Source of the DNA: PALSA-505 sp963762615
Lineage (GTDB): Bacteria; Actinomycetota; Actinomycetes; Streptosporangiales; Streptosporangiaceae
Assembly (NCBI GenBank): GCA_963762615.1
Contig: CAVXLG010000020.1
Span: 1,302,001 to 1,366,000 of the forward strand
Direction of reading: 5' to 3'
DNA length: 64,000 bases
The translations under genes and the position numbers were made by a program. The notes beneath the pieces are model-generated. The model was not told the DNA's origin, did not search any database, and saw nothing but the letters and a program-made list of their open reading frames with translations. Shown here in pieces: positions 28,344 through 37,515 of this stretch. Each line of letters opens with the position of its first letter. Within the stretch, counting starts at the first letter, position 1.

Positions 28344-28537
28344 CCTCGACCGCCCTCTGCCGTTACCCGCTTCACAACCGCTAGAGGCGCGCGGCACGGC
28401 GTCCGGTTGTCACGAGCGGCAAGATTCATCTGTCCCCGCACAATGCCACAGGCCTCCTTCAGGCCGCGCTGGGCGTCCGTTGCCAGGCCGTTGTCTGGCG
28501 TGGTAGGCAAGGTAGGTCTCGAGGGGGGAGCTTGAGC

Positions 28538-29575
28538 ATGTGGGGAACACGCCTGCGTTTGGTGGCCGCCGTGGCGGCCACGGCAATCCTGGCCGTACCC
28601 GCCGCGGCCAGCGCGGCACAGGGGGCTGGGGCTCCCAGGACACCGGTACCCGGAGTGAGCGCGCTGTCCGGCGTCACCTGCCCGACGGCCGTGGCCTGCG
28701 TCTCCGTCGGTTCGGACGACAACCTCAACGGCAAGAGCGCGGTCATCAACGCAGCCACCGGAGCTGTCAAGGCCTGGTCAGGTGACCTGGCCAACGATCC
28801 GATGAATGCCGTCGCCTGCACGGGCACGACGTCGTGCCTGGCTGTGGCCGATGACGCGGTGGCGAGCGTCAGGGTGTCGAGCGGAGCGATGAAGGTGACC
28901 GCGACGCCGAAGAAGCCGGCCAGCGGCATCGTGGCGCTCGGCGCCATCGCATGCGCGGGGACCACGGTGTGTTACGCCGTCGGGTTCGAAGGCACCGAGG
29001 CCTCGTCCAAGGCGACCGTGGTCCACCTGTCCCCCGCCGGCAAGCTGTTGGCCACGAAGCAGAACAGTGGAACGGGCATCGGCGCCATTGCGTGCCCCTC
29101 GGCCAGCTTGTGCCTGATGGGCGAGCACTACACCAGCGGCGAAGTGATCCAGTTGCTGAATCACGGCACGTTCGGCACGTCGCACACGCTGGCGGCCGGT
29201 GCCTACCTCCAGGCGGTCAGCTGCTACAAGGCCAGCCTGTGCTACGCGCTCGGCGGCAGCGGCAGTTCGGCACCGGACGAGCTGTTCCCGCTCAACCCGA
29301 AGACCGGGACGGCCGGCCCAACGGCAACGATCAACGGTTTCAACGGCGCCAACCTGACCTGCATCAACGCCACCACGTGCCTGGTCTCCGGGCTCACCGG
29401 CACGGGGTCGACCGCGAAGAACGCGGTGGTGGCCGTGGTCAAGGGCAAGCCGGGGAAGCCCGCCAACTACCCCGGGAATTTCGGCCTCCGAGACGTCGCG
29501 TGCGCCAGCGCCAGCGCGTGCTACGCGGTCGGGGCCTCGTCGTCAGGGGCGATCGTGGACAAGGTGAAGTCCTAG
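28538..29575 (+). CDS. Secreted seven-bladed propeller-like protein with a Cys pair in every repeat
   Basis: A 345-residue exported protein. WGTRLRLVAAVAATAILAVP with ASAAQG forms a Sec signal. Seven repeats each contain a C-x6-C pair before the last strand: VTCPTAVACVSVG, VACTGTTSCLAVA, IACAGTTVCYAVG, IACPSASLCLMGE, VSCYKASLCYALG, LTCINATTCLVSG and VACASASACYAVG. This pattern predicts a seven-bladed beta-propeller with one disulfide per blade. No ligand or activity can be named. ATG 28538 with GAGGGGGGAG seven bases upstream is preferred over the TTG two codons earlier. Confidence 0.85.
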   Translation: MWGTRLRLVAAVAATAILAVPAAASAAQGAGAPRTPVPGVSALSGVTCPTAVACVSVGSDDNLNGKSAVINAATGAVKAWSGDLANDPMNAVACTGTTSCLAVADDAVASVRVSSGAMKVTATPKKPASGIVALGAIACAGTTVCYAVGFEGTEASSKATVVHLSPAGKLLATKQNSGTGIGAIACPSASLCLMGEHYTSGEVIQLLNHGTFGTSHTLAAGAYLQAVSCYKASLCYALGGSGSSAPDELFPLNPKTGTAGPTATINGFNGANLTCINATTCLVSGLTGTGSTAKNAVVAVVKGKPGKPANYPGNFGLRDVACASASACYAVGASSSGAIVDKVKS

Positions 29576-29585
29576 CTGTAGCACT

Positions 29586-29612
29586 CGTCCGGCGCCGTCC
29601 GGCGCCGTCCGT
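29586..29612. repeat. 10-bp tandem repeat, 2.7 copies
   Basis: CGTCCGGCGC is repeated twice and followed by CGTCCGT just after the stop of the Cys-paired propeller gene. The unit is partly self-complementary (GGCGCC centre), so the RNA could fold, but no clean terminator hairpin is formed. Confidence 0.75.
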
Positions 29613-29828
29613 CATGTGATCGGCAGGCTTCTAGACCTGTCGCACATCAGCTGGCGGACATATGTCGCGGATCTGTTGGCGGATCACGCAAAGGGTCAAA
29701 GGGGCAAGCGCGAGCGGTCGCTCATTCTCCCGCCCCCGAACCTCGCTTGGGCCTTGGCTTACCTCCCGGCAGGGCGGATCATCAGTCAGAGGCCATAACC
29801 GGTAAGGCCCGGCAGGTAGGGGGAAATC

Positions 29829-30269
29829 ATGAAGCTTCGCACGTCCATCATCGCGGCAGCCGCGGCGGTCGTTCTCGGCGGCACGGGGGCGCTCATGCTC
29901 CCGGCCGTGGCCAGCGCGCACAGCAGTAGTACGACGCTGAAGTTCACCGCTGTGCAGAAAGCCACCCACAGCTTCAGCGCGGCCACACAGGCCATCCAGG
30001 ACACCGACGTCAACGCGGTGAACAAGACCGTGGGCTTCGACATGCTGTACGTCACGGCCACCTCGTCAACCAGCGGTACCGCGAACGTCACCGTGGACAC
30101 CAAGGGCGGGTTCCTGTACGGCACGTTCAACATCAACTTCAAGACCGGCGTGGTAACAAACGGCAAGGTGACCGGGGGAACCGGCGCGTTCAAAGGAGCC
30201 ACCGGAACGATCACGGTCAAGACCATCTCCAACACCAAGCATGCCGTCACGATCACCTACAGCGGCTAG
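29829..30269 (+). CDS. Secreted small protein, allene-oxide-cyclase/dirigent-like barrel (paralog of 8930-9376)
   Basis: A 146-residue exported protein with the same plan as the gene at 8.9 kb. It has MKLRTSIIAAAAAVVLGGTG as Sec signal, then DTDVNAVNKTVGFDMLYV, KGGFLYGTFNINFKTG and GKVTGGTGAFKGATGTI. The final residues VTITYSG are identical in the paralog. The start has GGGGGAAATC directly upstream. The two genes lie about 20 kb apart in opposite orientation, and their similarity extends into the 3' untranslated region. Confidence 0.83.
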   Translation: MKLRTSIIAAAAAVVLGGTGALMLPAVASAHSSSTTLKFTAVQKATHSFSAATQAIQDTDVNAVNKTVGFDMLYVTATSSTSGTANVTVDTKGGFLYGTFNINFKTGVVTNGKVTGGTGAFKGATGTITVKTISNTKHAVTITYSG

Positions 30270-30291
30270 CCCAGGCGCGGCAGCCTCATAG

Positions 30292-30327
30292 AGGTCGGAT
30301 GGTCCCCGCAACGAGGCCGTCCCGCCT
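30292..30327 (+). terminator. Hairpin terminator equivalent to that of the paralog
   Basis: A 13-bp stem (AGGTCGGATGGTC with GGCCGTCCCGCCT) and a 10-base loop. Twelve positions pair in RNA, three of them as G-U, with one mismatch. Position after the stop and loop length match the perfect hairpin at 8872-8909, and the flanking bases (CGGCAGCCTCA) are conserved. Confidence 0.6.
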
Positions 30328-30461
30328 CCTTACATCAAGATCCACGTCCCGCGGCGCGTGGGATCGGTGGCCACTGCCTCGTGTGCTCTCTCGCTTGTCA
30401 ACGGCCGGGTGTACCAGGCACAACGGTGATCAGTCCGGGCGCGTTGTGATAGCCCGGGTCG

Positions 30462-32657
30462 TCACCGGAGGGAGGAGATGAGCCGGCCCGGCGTGATCGG
30501 CAGCTCGCGGAAGCGGACGCCGACGGCGTCGAAGACCGCGTTGGCGACGGCAGGAGCGACGCCCGTCGCTGAGAGTTCGCCGATGCCTTTCGCTCCAAGT
30601 GGGCCGGCCGCGTCGTCCGTCTCGTCGATGAAGGCGATGTCGATCGCGGCCGGGATGTCCGCGTTGACGGGGAGGGCGACGCCGGCGAGGTTCTGGGAGT
30701 GCCAGCGTCCGAGCTGTGGTTCGAGCACGCTGGCTTCGCTGGTCGCCATCCCCCAGCCCCAGACAATTCCTCCGATCATCTGCGAGCGCGCGGTGCGCTC
30801 GTTGATGATCTGCCCGGCACTGTAGACACCGGTCGCGCGACGCAGCCGTACCAGGCCAAGCGCCTCGTCAACGCCAACCTCGACGAAGACGACCCCGAAC
30901 GTTCGCGTCGCGACCTCGGCGGGGCCGGCGTGAACGTTGGCGCCGCCTGCCAGGTTGAAGGCGCCCTCGACGGTGATGGTGCCGCCTGCTCTGGCGACGA
31001 GTTCGGCGAGCCGGATCCGCTGCGAGCCGCGGCGGAGGCGACCGTCGCTCGCTGTGACCTCTTCGATCGGCCAGCCGGCTACGTCGGCGAGACGCGCGAG
31101 GAGCTGCCTGGCGCCGGCGAGGATCGCGGCGCCCATTCCGATGGTGATGCTGGAGCCGTAGGCCGGGCCGGCGAAAGGAAGAGTGCTGTCGCCGGCCTGA
31201 AGCTCGATCGCCTCCGGCTCAAGTCCGAGGACGCTGGCCGCGATCTGCGGGAAGATCGTCGGCGGCCCCTGCCCGAGGTCGGTGACCCCGGACTGGATTG
31301 TCAGGTGACCGTCGGCGTCGAGGATCAGTCGTGCCTGGGAAGGAAAGCGGAATTGTCCTTGTGTGGCATCGGCGACGCCGCACCCGAGCCTCCAGTGGCC
31401 GTCCCGCGTGCCGCCTTCTGGACGGTCGCGCCAGCCAAAGCGACGGACGCCTTCCATATAGGCCTGGACGAGCCTCTTCGACGACCAGGGTTTCCCGCTC
31501 ACCGGCTCGCGCTCGGCGTAATTCAGCAAGCGCAAGTCGACCGGGTCGGTTCGAGTCGCGCGCGCCAGCTCATCCATTGCACAGCCGAGAGCCCACGTGC
31601 CCGGGCCGTCGATCGGAGAGCGCAGGAAGGTCGGCAGGTTGACGTGGCCGCGGCGCACACGTTGCGACGTCGCGATCGCCGGTGAGGCGTACAGCGCCCC
31701 GGCCGTCACCGAGCCGAACTCGACGTAGTCGTCAGTGAGCGCGGTGACGTTGACAACGTCGTGGCGGATGCCGGTCAGGGCGCCATTTGCCCGGGCCGCG
31801 AGCGTGACGTCCTGGCTCATCCACGGCTGATAGCCGACGTTCGCATACATCTGCGCTCGCGTCAGCACGAGCTTGACCGGCCGATCGACGACGCGAGCTG
31901 CCATCGCGGCGAGGATCTCGTGCGGCCAGATGAAGGCCTTGGCGCCAAACCCGCCTCCCGTGTGCGGGCAGACGACACACACGGAAGACGGGGCGATGCC
32001 AAAGACCGCGGCCAGCGTCGACTGGACGGCGTAGAGGTGCTGAACCGAGTCGTAAACCGTCAGCTGATCGCCTGACCAGTGCGCGAGGATCGCCGACGGC
32101 TCCATCGGATTGTTGTGCCGCGACGGCTGTGTGTAGCGGGCGGCGACCGTGACCACCGCGTCACCGACTGCGGCGTCGATGTCGCCCACGCCGACGTCGA
32201 GCGAACTGAGCGCGGCGTAGCTGGCAGGCTCCGGCTTCTGCGCGTCGGCCTGCTCAGGGTGCTGCCACGGCTCCTCTTCGATCTCGACCCGGACTCGGCT
32301 CGCCGCTTCCTCGGCGGCCTCGAGCGCGTCGGCCAAGACCATCGCCACCGGCTGCCCGTGGTAGAGAACACGTTCGCCTTGCAACGGCAGATGGCGCGTC
32401 GCGAGCGGGGGAACGGACTGTTCGGCGAAACCCTTCGCCGGACGCGGAAGGTCGCCGGCGACCAGGACGCGCTGGACCCCGGGCACTGCCATGGCCTCGC
32501 GCGTGTCGGTCGCCGTGATGACGCCCGCCGCTACCGTGGCGCCCACGAGCACGGCGTGCAGCTGCCCTTCGACCTCGAAGTCGGCTGCGTAATGCGCAGC
32601 CCCGCTCACCTTGACCGGCCCGTCGAGCCGTGCCAGCCCTTCCCCGATTCGCGTCAT
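30462..32657 (-). CDS. paoC: Molybdenum-binding subunit of a PaoC/YagR-type aldehyde oxidoreductase (xanthine oxidase family)
   Basis: A 731-residue large subunit that would bind the molybdenum-pterin cofactor and oxidise aldehydes to acids. The start IGEGLARLDGPVKVSGAAHY is typical of the YagR group. The GGGFGAKAF motif near the middle and GAKGIGELSATG near the end are cofactor-binding elements. Glu694 in GIGELS is the expected catalytic base at the family's usual place. The length matches the roughly 730-residue PaoC type rather than the roughly 800-residue CO dehydrogenase type. Its ATG overlaps the FAD-subunit stop by four bases. No maturation chaperone (PaoD/XdhC) is seen in the window. 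Confidence 0.88.
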   Translation of the reverse strand: MTRIGEGLARLDGPVKVSGAAHYAADFEVEGQLHAVLVGATVAAGVITATDTREAMAVPGVQRVLVAGDLPRPAKGFAEQSVPPLATRHLPLQGERVLYHGQPVAMVLADALEAAEEAASRVRVEIEEEPWQHPEQADAQKPEPASYAALSSLDVGVGDIDAAVGDAVVTVAARYTQPSRHNNPMEPSAILAHWSGDQLTVYDSVQHLYAVQSTLAAVFGIAPSSVCVVCPHTGGGFGAKAFIWPHEILAAMAARVVDRPVKLVLTRAQMYANVGYQPWMSQDVTLAARANGALTGIRHDVVNVTALTDDYVEFGSVTAGALYASPAIATSQRVRRGHVNLPTFLRSPIDGPGTWALGCAMDELARATRTDPVDLRLLNYAEREPVSGKPWSSKRLVQAYMEGVRRFGWRDRPEGGTRDGHWRLGCGVADATQGQFRFPSQARLILDADGHLTIQSGVTDLGQGPPTIFPQIAASVLGLEPEAIELQAGDSTLPFAGPAYGSSITIGMGAAILAGARQLLARLADVAGWPIEEVTASDGRLRRGSQRIRLAELVARAGGTITVEGAFNLAGGANVHAGPAEVATRTFGVVFVEVGVDEALGLVRLRRATGVYSAGQIINERTARSQMIGGIVWGWGMATSEASVLEPQLGRWHSQNLAGVALPVNADIPAAIDIAFIDETDDAAGPLGAKGIGELSATGVAPAVANAVFDAVGVRFRELPITPGRLISSLR

Positions 32658-33628
32658 GACACAGCCTCTTCGAGCGCACGGAGCACGGCGTTCTGCGCCA
32701 GCGGGATCTTGTAGGCGCTGCCGGGGAGCGCCTTCGCTTCAGCGAACCCTTCGCGCACCGCCGCCGGGATCGTTTGCGAACCAAGCCGAACTCCGGCGAG
32801 CAACTGCTCGGTTCGCTCGAGACGCCACGGCTTCATCGCGACCGAGCCGACAGCGACTCGCGCCCGCGAGATCAAATCGCCGTCAAGGTCGAGCACGACG
32901 GCCGCGGAGACCAGCGCGTACTCGTAGCTCTCTCGCGCGCGCACCTTGACGTATGCCGAATTCGGCGCAAAGCCATTGAGCTCGAACGAGGCGATGATCT
33001 CCCCAGGCCGCAGAAGATGATGTGCGGCAGGGTCAACGCCCGGTAGCACGTGCAGCTCGCGGATCGGGAACCGCCGCCCGCCGGTGCCGTCAACGGTGAC
33101 GACCTCGGCATCCAAGGCCACGAGGGCAGTCGCCGGATCAGACGGCTGAACGGCCACGCAGTCATCGCTCCAGCCGAAGATCGCATGATCCTGGTTCAGC
33201 CCGGTGCGGGCGGCGCAACCCGACCCGGCCCGCCGCTTGTTGCACGGCGTCGGGCTCTCGGAACGAAAGTACGGGCATCGCGTCCTCTGCAGAGGATTGC
33301 CGCCGATCGTGGCCAGATTGCGCAACTGCGCCGACGCGGCCTTATGAATCGCCTGCTGCAGCACCGGGAACCTCGTCGCGACCAGCTCGTGCGCGGCCAC
33401 CACGTTCAGCGACGCCAGCGCGCCGATGCGGACGACGTCACCCTCGGCGTAGATGTCAGCGCCACCGGCGAGAGCGCTGATGTCGATCACCGTTTCGGGC
33501 TCGAGGACGCCGAGCCGCATCCAGTTCAAAAGCTCCGTACCTCCGGCAAGGACAGCAGCACGCGGCTCAGATGCAGCTTTTACCGCGTCCTGGTACGAAC
33601 GCGCACGCTGGTAGGCGAAAGGCTTCAC
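32654..33628 (-). CDS. paoB: FAD-binding subunit with extra iron-sulfur cluster, PaoB/YagS type
   Basis: A 324-residue subunit passing electrons from the iron-sulfur clusters to FAD. It has the FAD_binding_5 motifs AVLAGGTELLNWMRLG (residues 25-40) and ATIGGNPLQRTRCPYF. A segment with four cysteines (Cys118, Cys129, Cys138, Cys157) interrupts the FAD domain. This insertion is the hallmark of PaoB-type proteins, in which it binds a [4Fe-4S] cluster. GTG 33628 overlaps the upstream stop by four bases (GTGA), which fixes the start despite a longer open frame. Confidence 0.88.
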   Translation of the reverse strand: MKPFAYQRARSYQDAVKAASEPRAAVLAGGTELLNWMRLGVLEPETVIDISALAGGADIYAEGDVVRIGALASLNVVAAHELVATRFPVLQQAIHKAASAQLRNLATIGGNPLQRTRCPYFRSESPTPCNKRRAGSGCAARTGLNQDHAIFGWSDDCVAVQPSDPATALVALDAEVVTVDGTGGRRFPIRELHVLPGVDPAAHHLLRPGEIIASFELNGFAPNSAYVKVRARESYEYALVSAAVVLDLDGDLISRARVAVGSVAMKPWRLERTEQLLAGVRLGSQTIPAAVREGFAEAKALPGSAYKIPLAQNAVLRALEEAVS

Positions 33629-34116
33629 TCGATTACCTCCGCCGCTGCTTTGACGGCTTCGACGATCTGCGGGTAGGCCGAACAGCGGCAGAGGTTGCCG
33701 CTCATCCACTCGCGAATCTCGACTTCGTCGGCCGTGTGTCCCTCGGCGATGCAGGCGACCGCGGACATGATCTGGCCCGAAGTGCAGAAGCCGCACTGAA
33801 AGGCGTCATGGTCGATGAAAGCCTGCTGCACCGGATGGAGCGGACCGTCTGGCGCCAATCCCTCGATCGTCGTTACCCGGCGCCCCTCCAAGGAGGCCAG
33901 CAAGATCATGCAGGCGTTCACGCGGCGGTCGTCGACGAGCACCGTGCACGTCCCGCACTCGCCACGGTTACAGCCCTTCTTCGTTCCGGTCAGCGAGAGC
34001 CGTTCCCTGAGAAAGTCGAGCAGCGTCACGCGCGCGTCAACGTGAGCACTGACGGGCTTGCCGTTGATCGTGACGGTGACCGACACGGTCGTCGAACCTG
34101 CCGAACGGACGGTCAT
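33625..34116 (-). CDS. paoA: [2Fe-2S] subunit of the PaoABC-type aldehyde oxidoreductase
   Basis: A 163-residue iron-sulfur subunit, first gene of a three-gene operon. The plant-ferredoxin-like cluster uses Cys49, Cys54, Cys57 and Cys69 (GCNRGECGTC and NAC). The second cluster uses Cys108, Cys111, Cys143 and Cys145 (QCGFCTSGQ and LCRCSAYP). ATG 34116 gives the usual length of about 160 residues. The frame is open to 34185, but even the extension has no twin-arginine signal. The complex is therefore predicted cytoplasmic, unlike the periplasmic E. coli PaoABC. Confidence 0.9.
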   Translation of the reverse strand: MTVRSAGSTTVSVTVTINGKPVSAHVDARVTLLDFLRERLSLTGTKKGCNRGECGTCTVLVDDRRVNACMILLASLEGRRVTTIEGLAPDGPLHPVQQAFIDHDAFQCGFCTSGQIMSAVACIAEGHTADEVEIREWMSGNLCRCSAYPQIVEAVKAAAEVIE

Positions 34117-34472
34117 GCCGAACCGCCGCCGGCGGCCAGCAACACCAGGAGCATCCAAGGACGTCCAGTGCTTCCAGCCGGGCAAGTGACCTGATCATTC
34201 GACCTGATCATTGCTTTCTCCTTGCTCCCTGAGCGGGGCCGCTGCTGCTCCGTTGCACCCTGCCGGCGCTGCCTCGGTCAGGAATCTTCCGTGTCGCCAT
34301 GACGTGCTGTCCTTTGTGCCCTGTGTCACCGCCGGGCCGGTCGTCGTGATCGGGTCATGGCCTCCCTACCATCATCATGCCCGCAGGGCACCGCTCGCCT
34401 CGGCCAGTGGACAGCGCAACTGGCCAGGATCGGCCCGACCAGGGCCGGGCCCGGAGCAGGCTGGCAGAGGAG
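34117..34472. other. Intergenic region; left half is the promoter side of the aldehyde oxidoreductase operon
   Basis: About 355 bases between the start of the three-subunit operon and the end of the LAL regulator, both minus strand. A short repeat GACCTGATCATT occurs twice near 34189-34213 (spacing about 12 bases), close to the operon start. From 34386 on, the sequence is part of a 150-bp inverted repeat. Confidence 0.5.
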
Positions 34473-34535
34473 CTAGCGCAGCCCGGCGGTATCCGGGCCG
34501 GCGGGCAGGACCCGGTCGAGCTGGCTGCGGGAGCT
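34386..34535. repeat. Left arm of a ~150-bp inverted repeat flanking the LAL regulator
   Basis: This arm covers the last codons and the downstream flank of the LAL gene. Read on the opposite strand it closely matches 37516-37665. Shared blocks include GCTCGCCT, GCCAGTGGACAG, CTGGCCAGGAT and GCCCGGCGGTAT. By eye about three quarters or more of positions agree over 150 bp. Confidence 0.8.
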
Positions 34536-37283
34536 GATGCCGAGCTTGGCGAACACGCTGCTGAGGTGGTACTTGGCGGTGCGCGGGCTGATGAACAGCC
34601 GGGCGCCGATCTCGGGGTTGGACAGTCCATCCCGGGCCAGCCGCGCGACCTGGGCCTCCTGGGCGGTCAGCCCATCACTGGCCCCGGCGGCGCGGGCCGC
34701 CGGGGCGGTGCGCTTGCGGACGGTCTCACCGGTGGCCCGCAGCTCGCGGCGGGCCCGCCCGGCGAATCCCGCCATCCCCATCGCGTCCAGCATGTCGCAG
34801 GCGATGCGCAGCTGCTCCCGCGCGTCCATCCGGCGGCCCTGCCGGCGCAGCCACTCCCCGTACAGCAGGTGCGACCGGGCCAGCTCGGCCCGGACCCGTG
34901 TCCGGCCCAGCCGCTCGACCGACTCCCGGTACCAGCCGTCCGCCACCTCACCGTCGCTAAGCAGGGCCCGGACCCGGGCCTCGATCCCCAGCACCCACGC
35001 GGTCCGGGTCACCTGGGTGCGCTCGGACAGCCAGGCCAGCACAGCCCGGACCGCCGCCACGTCACCGGTCCTGGCCGCCGCCTCGGCCAGCTCCGCCACG
35101 ACCAGGGGGCCGAACCCCACATCGTTGCCCTCGAATACCTCCCAGGCGGCGTCCCGCGCGGCGTCGTACCGGCCCAGGCCGTTGTCCAGCACCGCCCTCG
35201 CGCACGCCGCCAGGCCGGCCAGCCTGCCCGTACCGCGTTCGGTCGCCATCTGGGCGGTGGCCTGGATCAGCTCGGACGCCTCCTGCTCCCGGCCCTGCCA
35301 AGCTGCGAGCATCATCGCGGGATGTGCAACCGGCGGGTTGCCGGTCACCTCCGCGATCAGGCGGTCTTCGTCGATCAGCCGCTCCACCGCGCTCAGCTCG
35401 CCCGCGAGAATGTGGACTTGGGCGAGGAAGTTGAGCGCGAACCGCAACTGGACGAGGGCGCCCAGGTCACGGGTGACCTGAACCCGCCGGGCGGCCAGCG
35501 CATACCCGGACTCGAAATCCCACAACTCCAGCGCGATGATGCTGCTGGCTCTTTCGCCGGCGAGCCAGAGCCAGCGGCGCCCTTCGCCGGCGCCGGCGTC
35601 CAGGGCAAGAAGCAGCTCCAGCGCCCGGGTCAGCGCGGCCGCGGCCGCCGCGTACCCCTCCGCGAACCGCAGCGCGACCGCGTCGAGCAGCACATCAACC
35701 GCGCGCGGCGGGTCGGGACCGGGAGGCGCGGCGAGCGCGGCCTCGGCCGCCTCCCGCACGCCGCCGGGCCGGCCCAGGTCACCGGCCACCATCGCGGCCC
35801 AGAGCGCCTCCAGGTACGTCTCGCGGGCCAGCCCGGCATCGAACGGCCCGACAAGCCGGGCTGCGCGGACAAGCAGCCCGGCCGCGTCGCTGCTGCGGTT
35901 CTGGTCGGCGGCGATCTGCCCGCGCAGGCGCTCCACCTCCGCGGCCTGCCGCGCGTCTACCGGCCCGGCCTCGGTCGTGACCAGCAGCCCCAGCGCCGCA
36001 TCCAGCTCGCCAGCCTCCCGGTGGACCCGGGCCGCGGCGAGCAGCCGCTGCGCACGGCGCACCGGGTCGGGTGTCAGCAGCGCCGCCCGCTCGCCGAACG
36101 CGGCTGCTGCGGCCAGTCCCCCGCGGGCCTGCGCCCGGCCCGCCGACCGCTCCAGCTCCGCCGCGACGTCCTCATCGGGCCCGGGCGCGGCCTGGGCCCG
36201 GTGCCAGGCCCGGCGATCCGGATCTGCCGCCCGGTCGGTAACCTCCGCCAGCGCCCCGTGCACCTCCTGCCTCTCCTGCGGTGACGCCGACCGGTAGGCC
36301 GCCGAGCGCGCCAGCGGATGCCGGAACCGCACCCGCGTGCCGAACTCCACCAGCCCCGCGCCCACCGCCGGCGCCCCCGCCCCCACCGGGATCCCCAGCC
36401 GCCCTGCGGCCCGCCACACCAGCAGCGGGTCACCAGACGGATCCGCCGCCGCCACCGCTAGCAGCCGCCGCGTCTCGGCCGGCAGGCCCTCGAGCTGCCG
36501 CCGGAAACTGTCCTCGATCCGGCCCGGCAGCGACACCGCCCCCGGCAGCCCGAAGCCGCCCGCCAGGTCCGCCGGCGAAAGCCCCCGCGGCAACTCCAGC
36601 AGCGCCAGCGGGTTACCCCGCGCCTCCGCCACGATCAGGTCCCGGACCCGCGCATCCACCGGCCCGGCCAGCGCCGCATCCAGCAGCGCCCGCGCGTCCT
36701 GCGCCCGCAGCCCTTCCACCACGAGCTCCGGCAACTCTGCCAGCTCCGGGGCCGCACCCCGGGCCGCGAACACCAGGCCGACCGGATCGGCCGCCAACCG
36801 CCGCGCCACGAACCCCAGCGCCTGCACCGAGGCCCGGTCCAGCCACTGCTCGTCGTCAACCACGCACACCAGCGGCCGCTCGGACGCCACCTCCGAGAGC
36901 AACCCCAGCACCGCCAGGCCCACCAGGAACCGGTCCGGCGCCGGTCCGGCGCTGACGCCAAAAGCGGTCCGCAGCGCGTCGCGCTGCGGCCCCGGCAGGC
37001 CCTCCACCCGGTCCAGCACCGGCGCCAGCAGTTGATGCAGCCCGGCGAACGCCAGCTCCATCTCCGACTGCACCCCAGCCGCGCGCGCCACCCGGCAGCC
37101 CGGCGCATGCCCCGCCAGGTAGTCCAGCAGCGCGGACTTGCCCACCCCCGGTTCGCCGTGCATGACCAGCACTCGGCTACCGCCCGCCCGCACCGCGCCG
37201 ACAAGCTCATCAAGCACGCCGCGTTCACTGCGCCGGTCCGTTAGCCCGCTCGCACGACCTCGCCGCCGGGAATCTTCGGCCAT
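34473..37283 (-). CDS. LAL-family LuxR-type transcriptional regulator (large ATP-binding)
   Basis: A regulator of about 936 residues. An N-terminal STAND/AAA ATPase has Walker A HGEPGVGKSALLDYL and Walker B LVCVVDDEQWLD. A long helical repeat region of about 500 residues follows. The C-terminal LuxR helix-turn-helix is LTAQEAQVARLARDGLSN, then ISPRTAKYHLSSVFAKLGIS. LAL proteins act as ATP-dependent activators, often of secondary metabolism or catabolic operons. The adjacent aldehyde oxidoreductase operon on the same strand is a possible target. ATG 37283 begins the typical sequence; ATGs at 37304 and 37319 are alternatives. The gene is enclosed by inverted repeats. Confidence 0.9.
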   Translation of the reverse strand: MAEDSRRRGRASGLTDRRSERGVLDELVGAVRAGGSRVLVMHGEPGVGKSALLDYLAGHAPGCRVARAAGVQSEMELAFAGLHQLLAPVLDRVEGLPGPQRDALRTAFGVSAGPAPDRFLVGLAVLGLLSEVASERPLVCVVDDEQWLDRASVQALGFVARRLAADPVGLVFAARGAAPELAELPELVVEGLRAQDARALLDAALAGPVDARVRDLIVAEARGNPLALLELPRGLSPADLAGGFGLPGAVSLPGRIEDSFRRQLEGLPAETRRLLAVAAADPSGDPLLVWRAAGRLGIPVGAGAPAVGAGLVEFGTRVRFRHPLARSAAYRSASPQERQEVHGALAEVTDRAADPDRRAWHRAQAAPGPDEDVAAELERSAGRAQARGGLAAAAAFGERAALLTPDPVRRAQRLLAAARVHREAGELDAALGLLVTTEAGPVDARQAAEVERLRGQIAADQNRSSDAAGLLVRAARLVGPFDAGLARETYLEALWAAMVAGDLGRPGGVREAAEAALAAPPGPDPPRAVDVLLDAVALRFAEGYAAAAAALTRALELLLALDAGAGEGRRWLWLAGERASSIIALELWDFESGYALAARRVQVTRDLGALVQLRFALNFLAQVHILAGELSAVERLIDEDRLIAEVTGNPPVAHPAMMLAAWQGREQEASELIQATAQMATERGTGRLAGLAACARAVLDNGLGRYDAARDAAWEVFEGNDVGFGPLVVAELAEAAARTGDVAAVRAVLAWLSERTQVTRTAWVLGIEARVRALLSDGEVADGWYRESVERLGRTRVRAELARSHLLYGEWLRRQGRRMDAREQLRIACDMLDAMGMAGFAGRARRELRATGETVRKRTAPAARAAGASDGLTAQEAQVARLARDGLSNPEIGARLFISPRTAKYHLSSVFAKLGISSRSQLDRVLPAGPDTAGLR

Positions 37284-37360
37284 CGGTCCGGTACTACCCA
37301 GCATCCATGGCGCCGGCATCGTCGAGGCCCTGACATGGCTCCCGATCCAGCGCCAGCTTC

Positions 37361-37396
37361 CCAGCCATCTCCACCGATCCAGCCATCTCCACCGAT
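37361..37396. repeat. 18-bp perfect tandem duplication upstream of the LAL regulator
   Basis: CCAGCCATCTCCACCGAT occurs twice without a gap. It lies 78-113 bases upstream of the LAL start codon, in the region where promoter or operator elements are expected. Confidence 0.85.
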
Positions 37397-37515
37397 GCCT
37401 CCAGGATCGGCTCATCAGCGCAGGACACCGCTGCTGACCAGCCTATCGAGCAGGTAGTCGCCGAAGCCAGGCAGGCAATCGTCCTGAAGCACAAGTACGT
37501 GCCCCGATGACAGAC

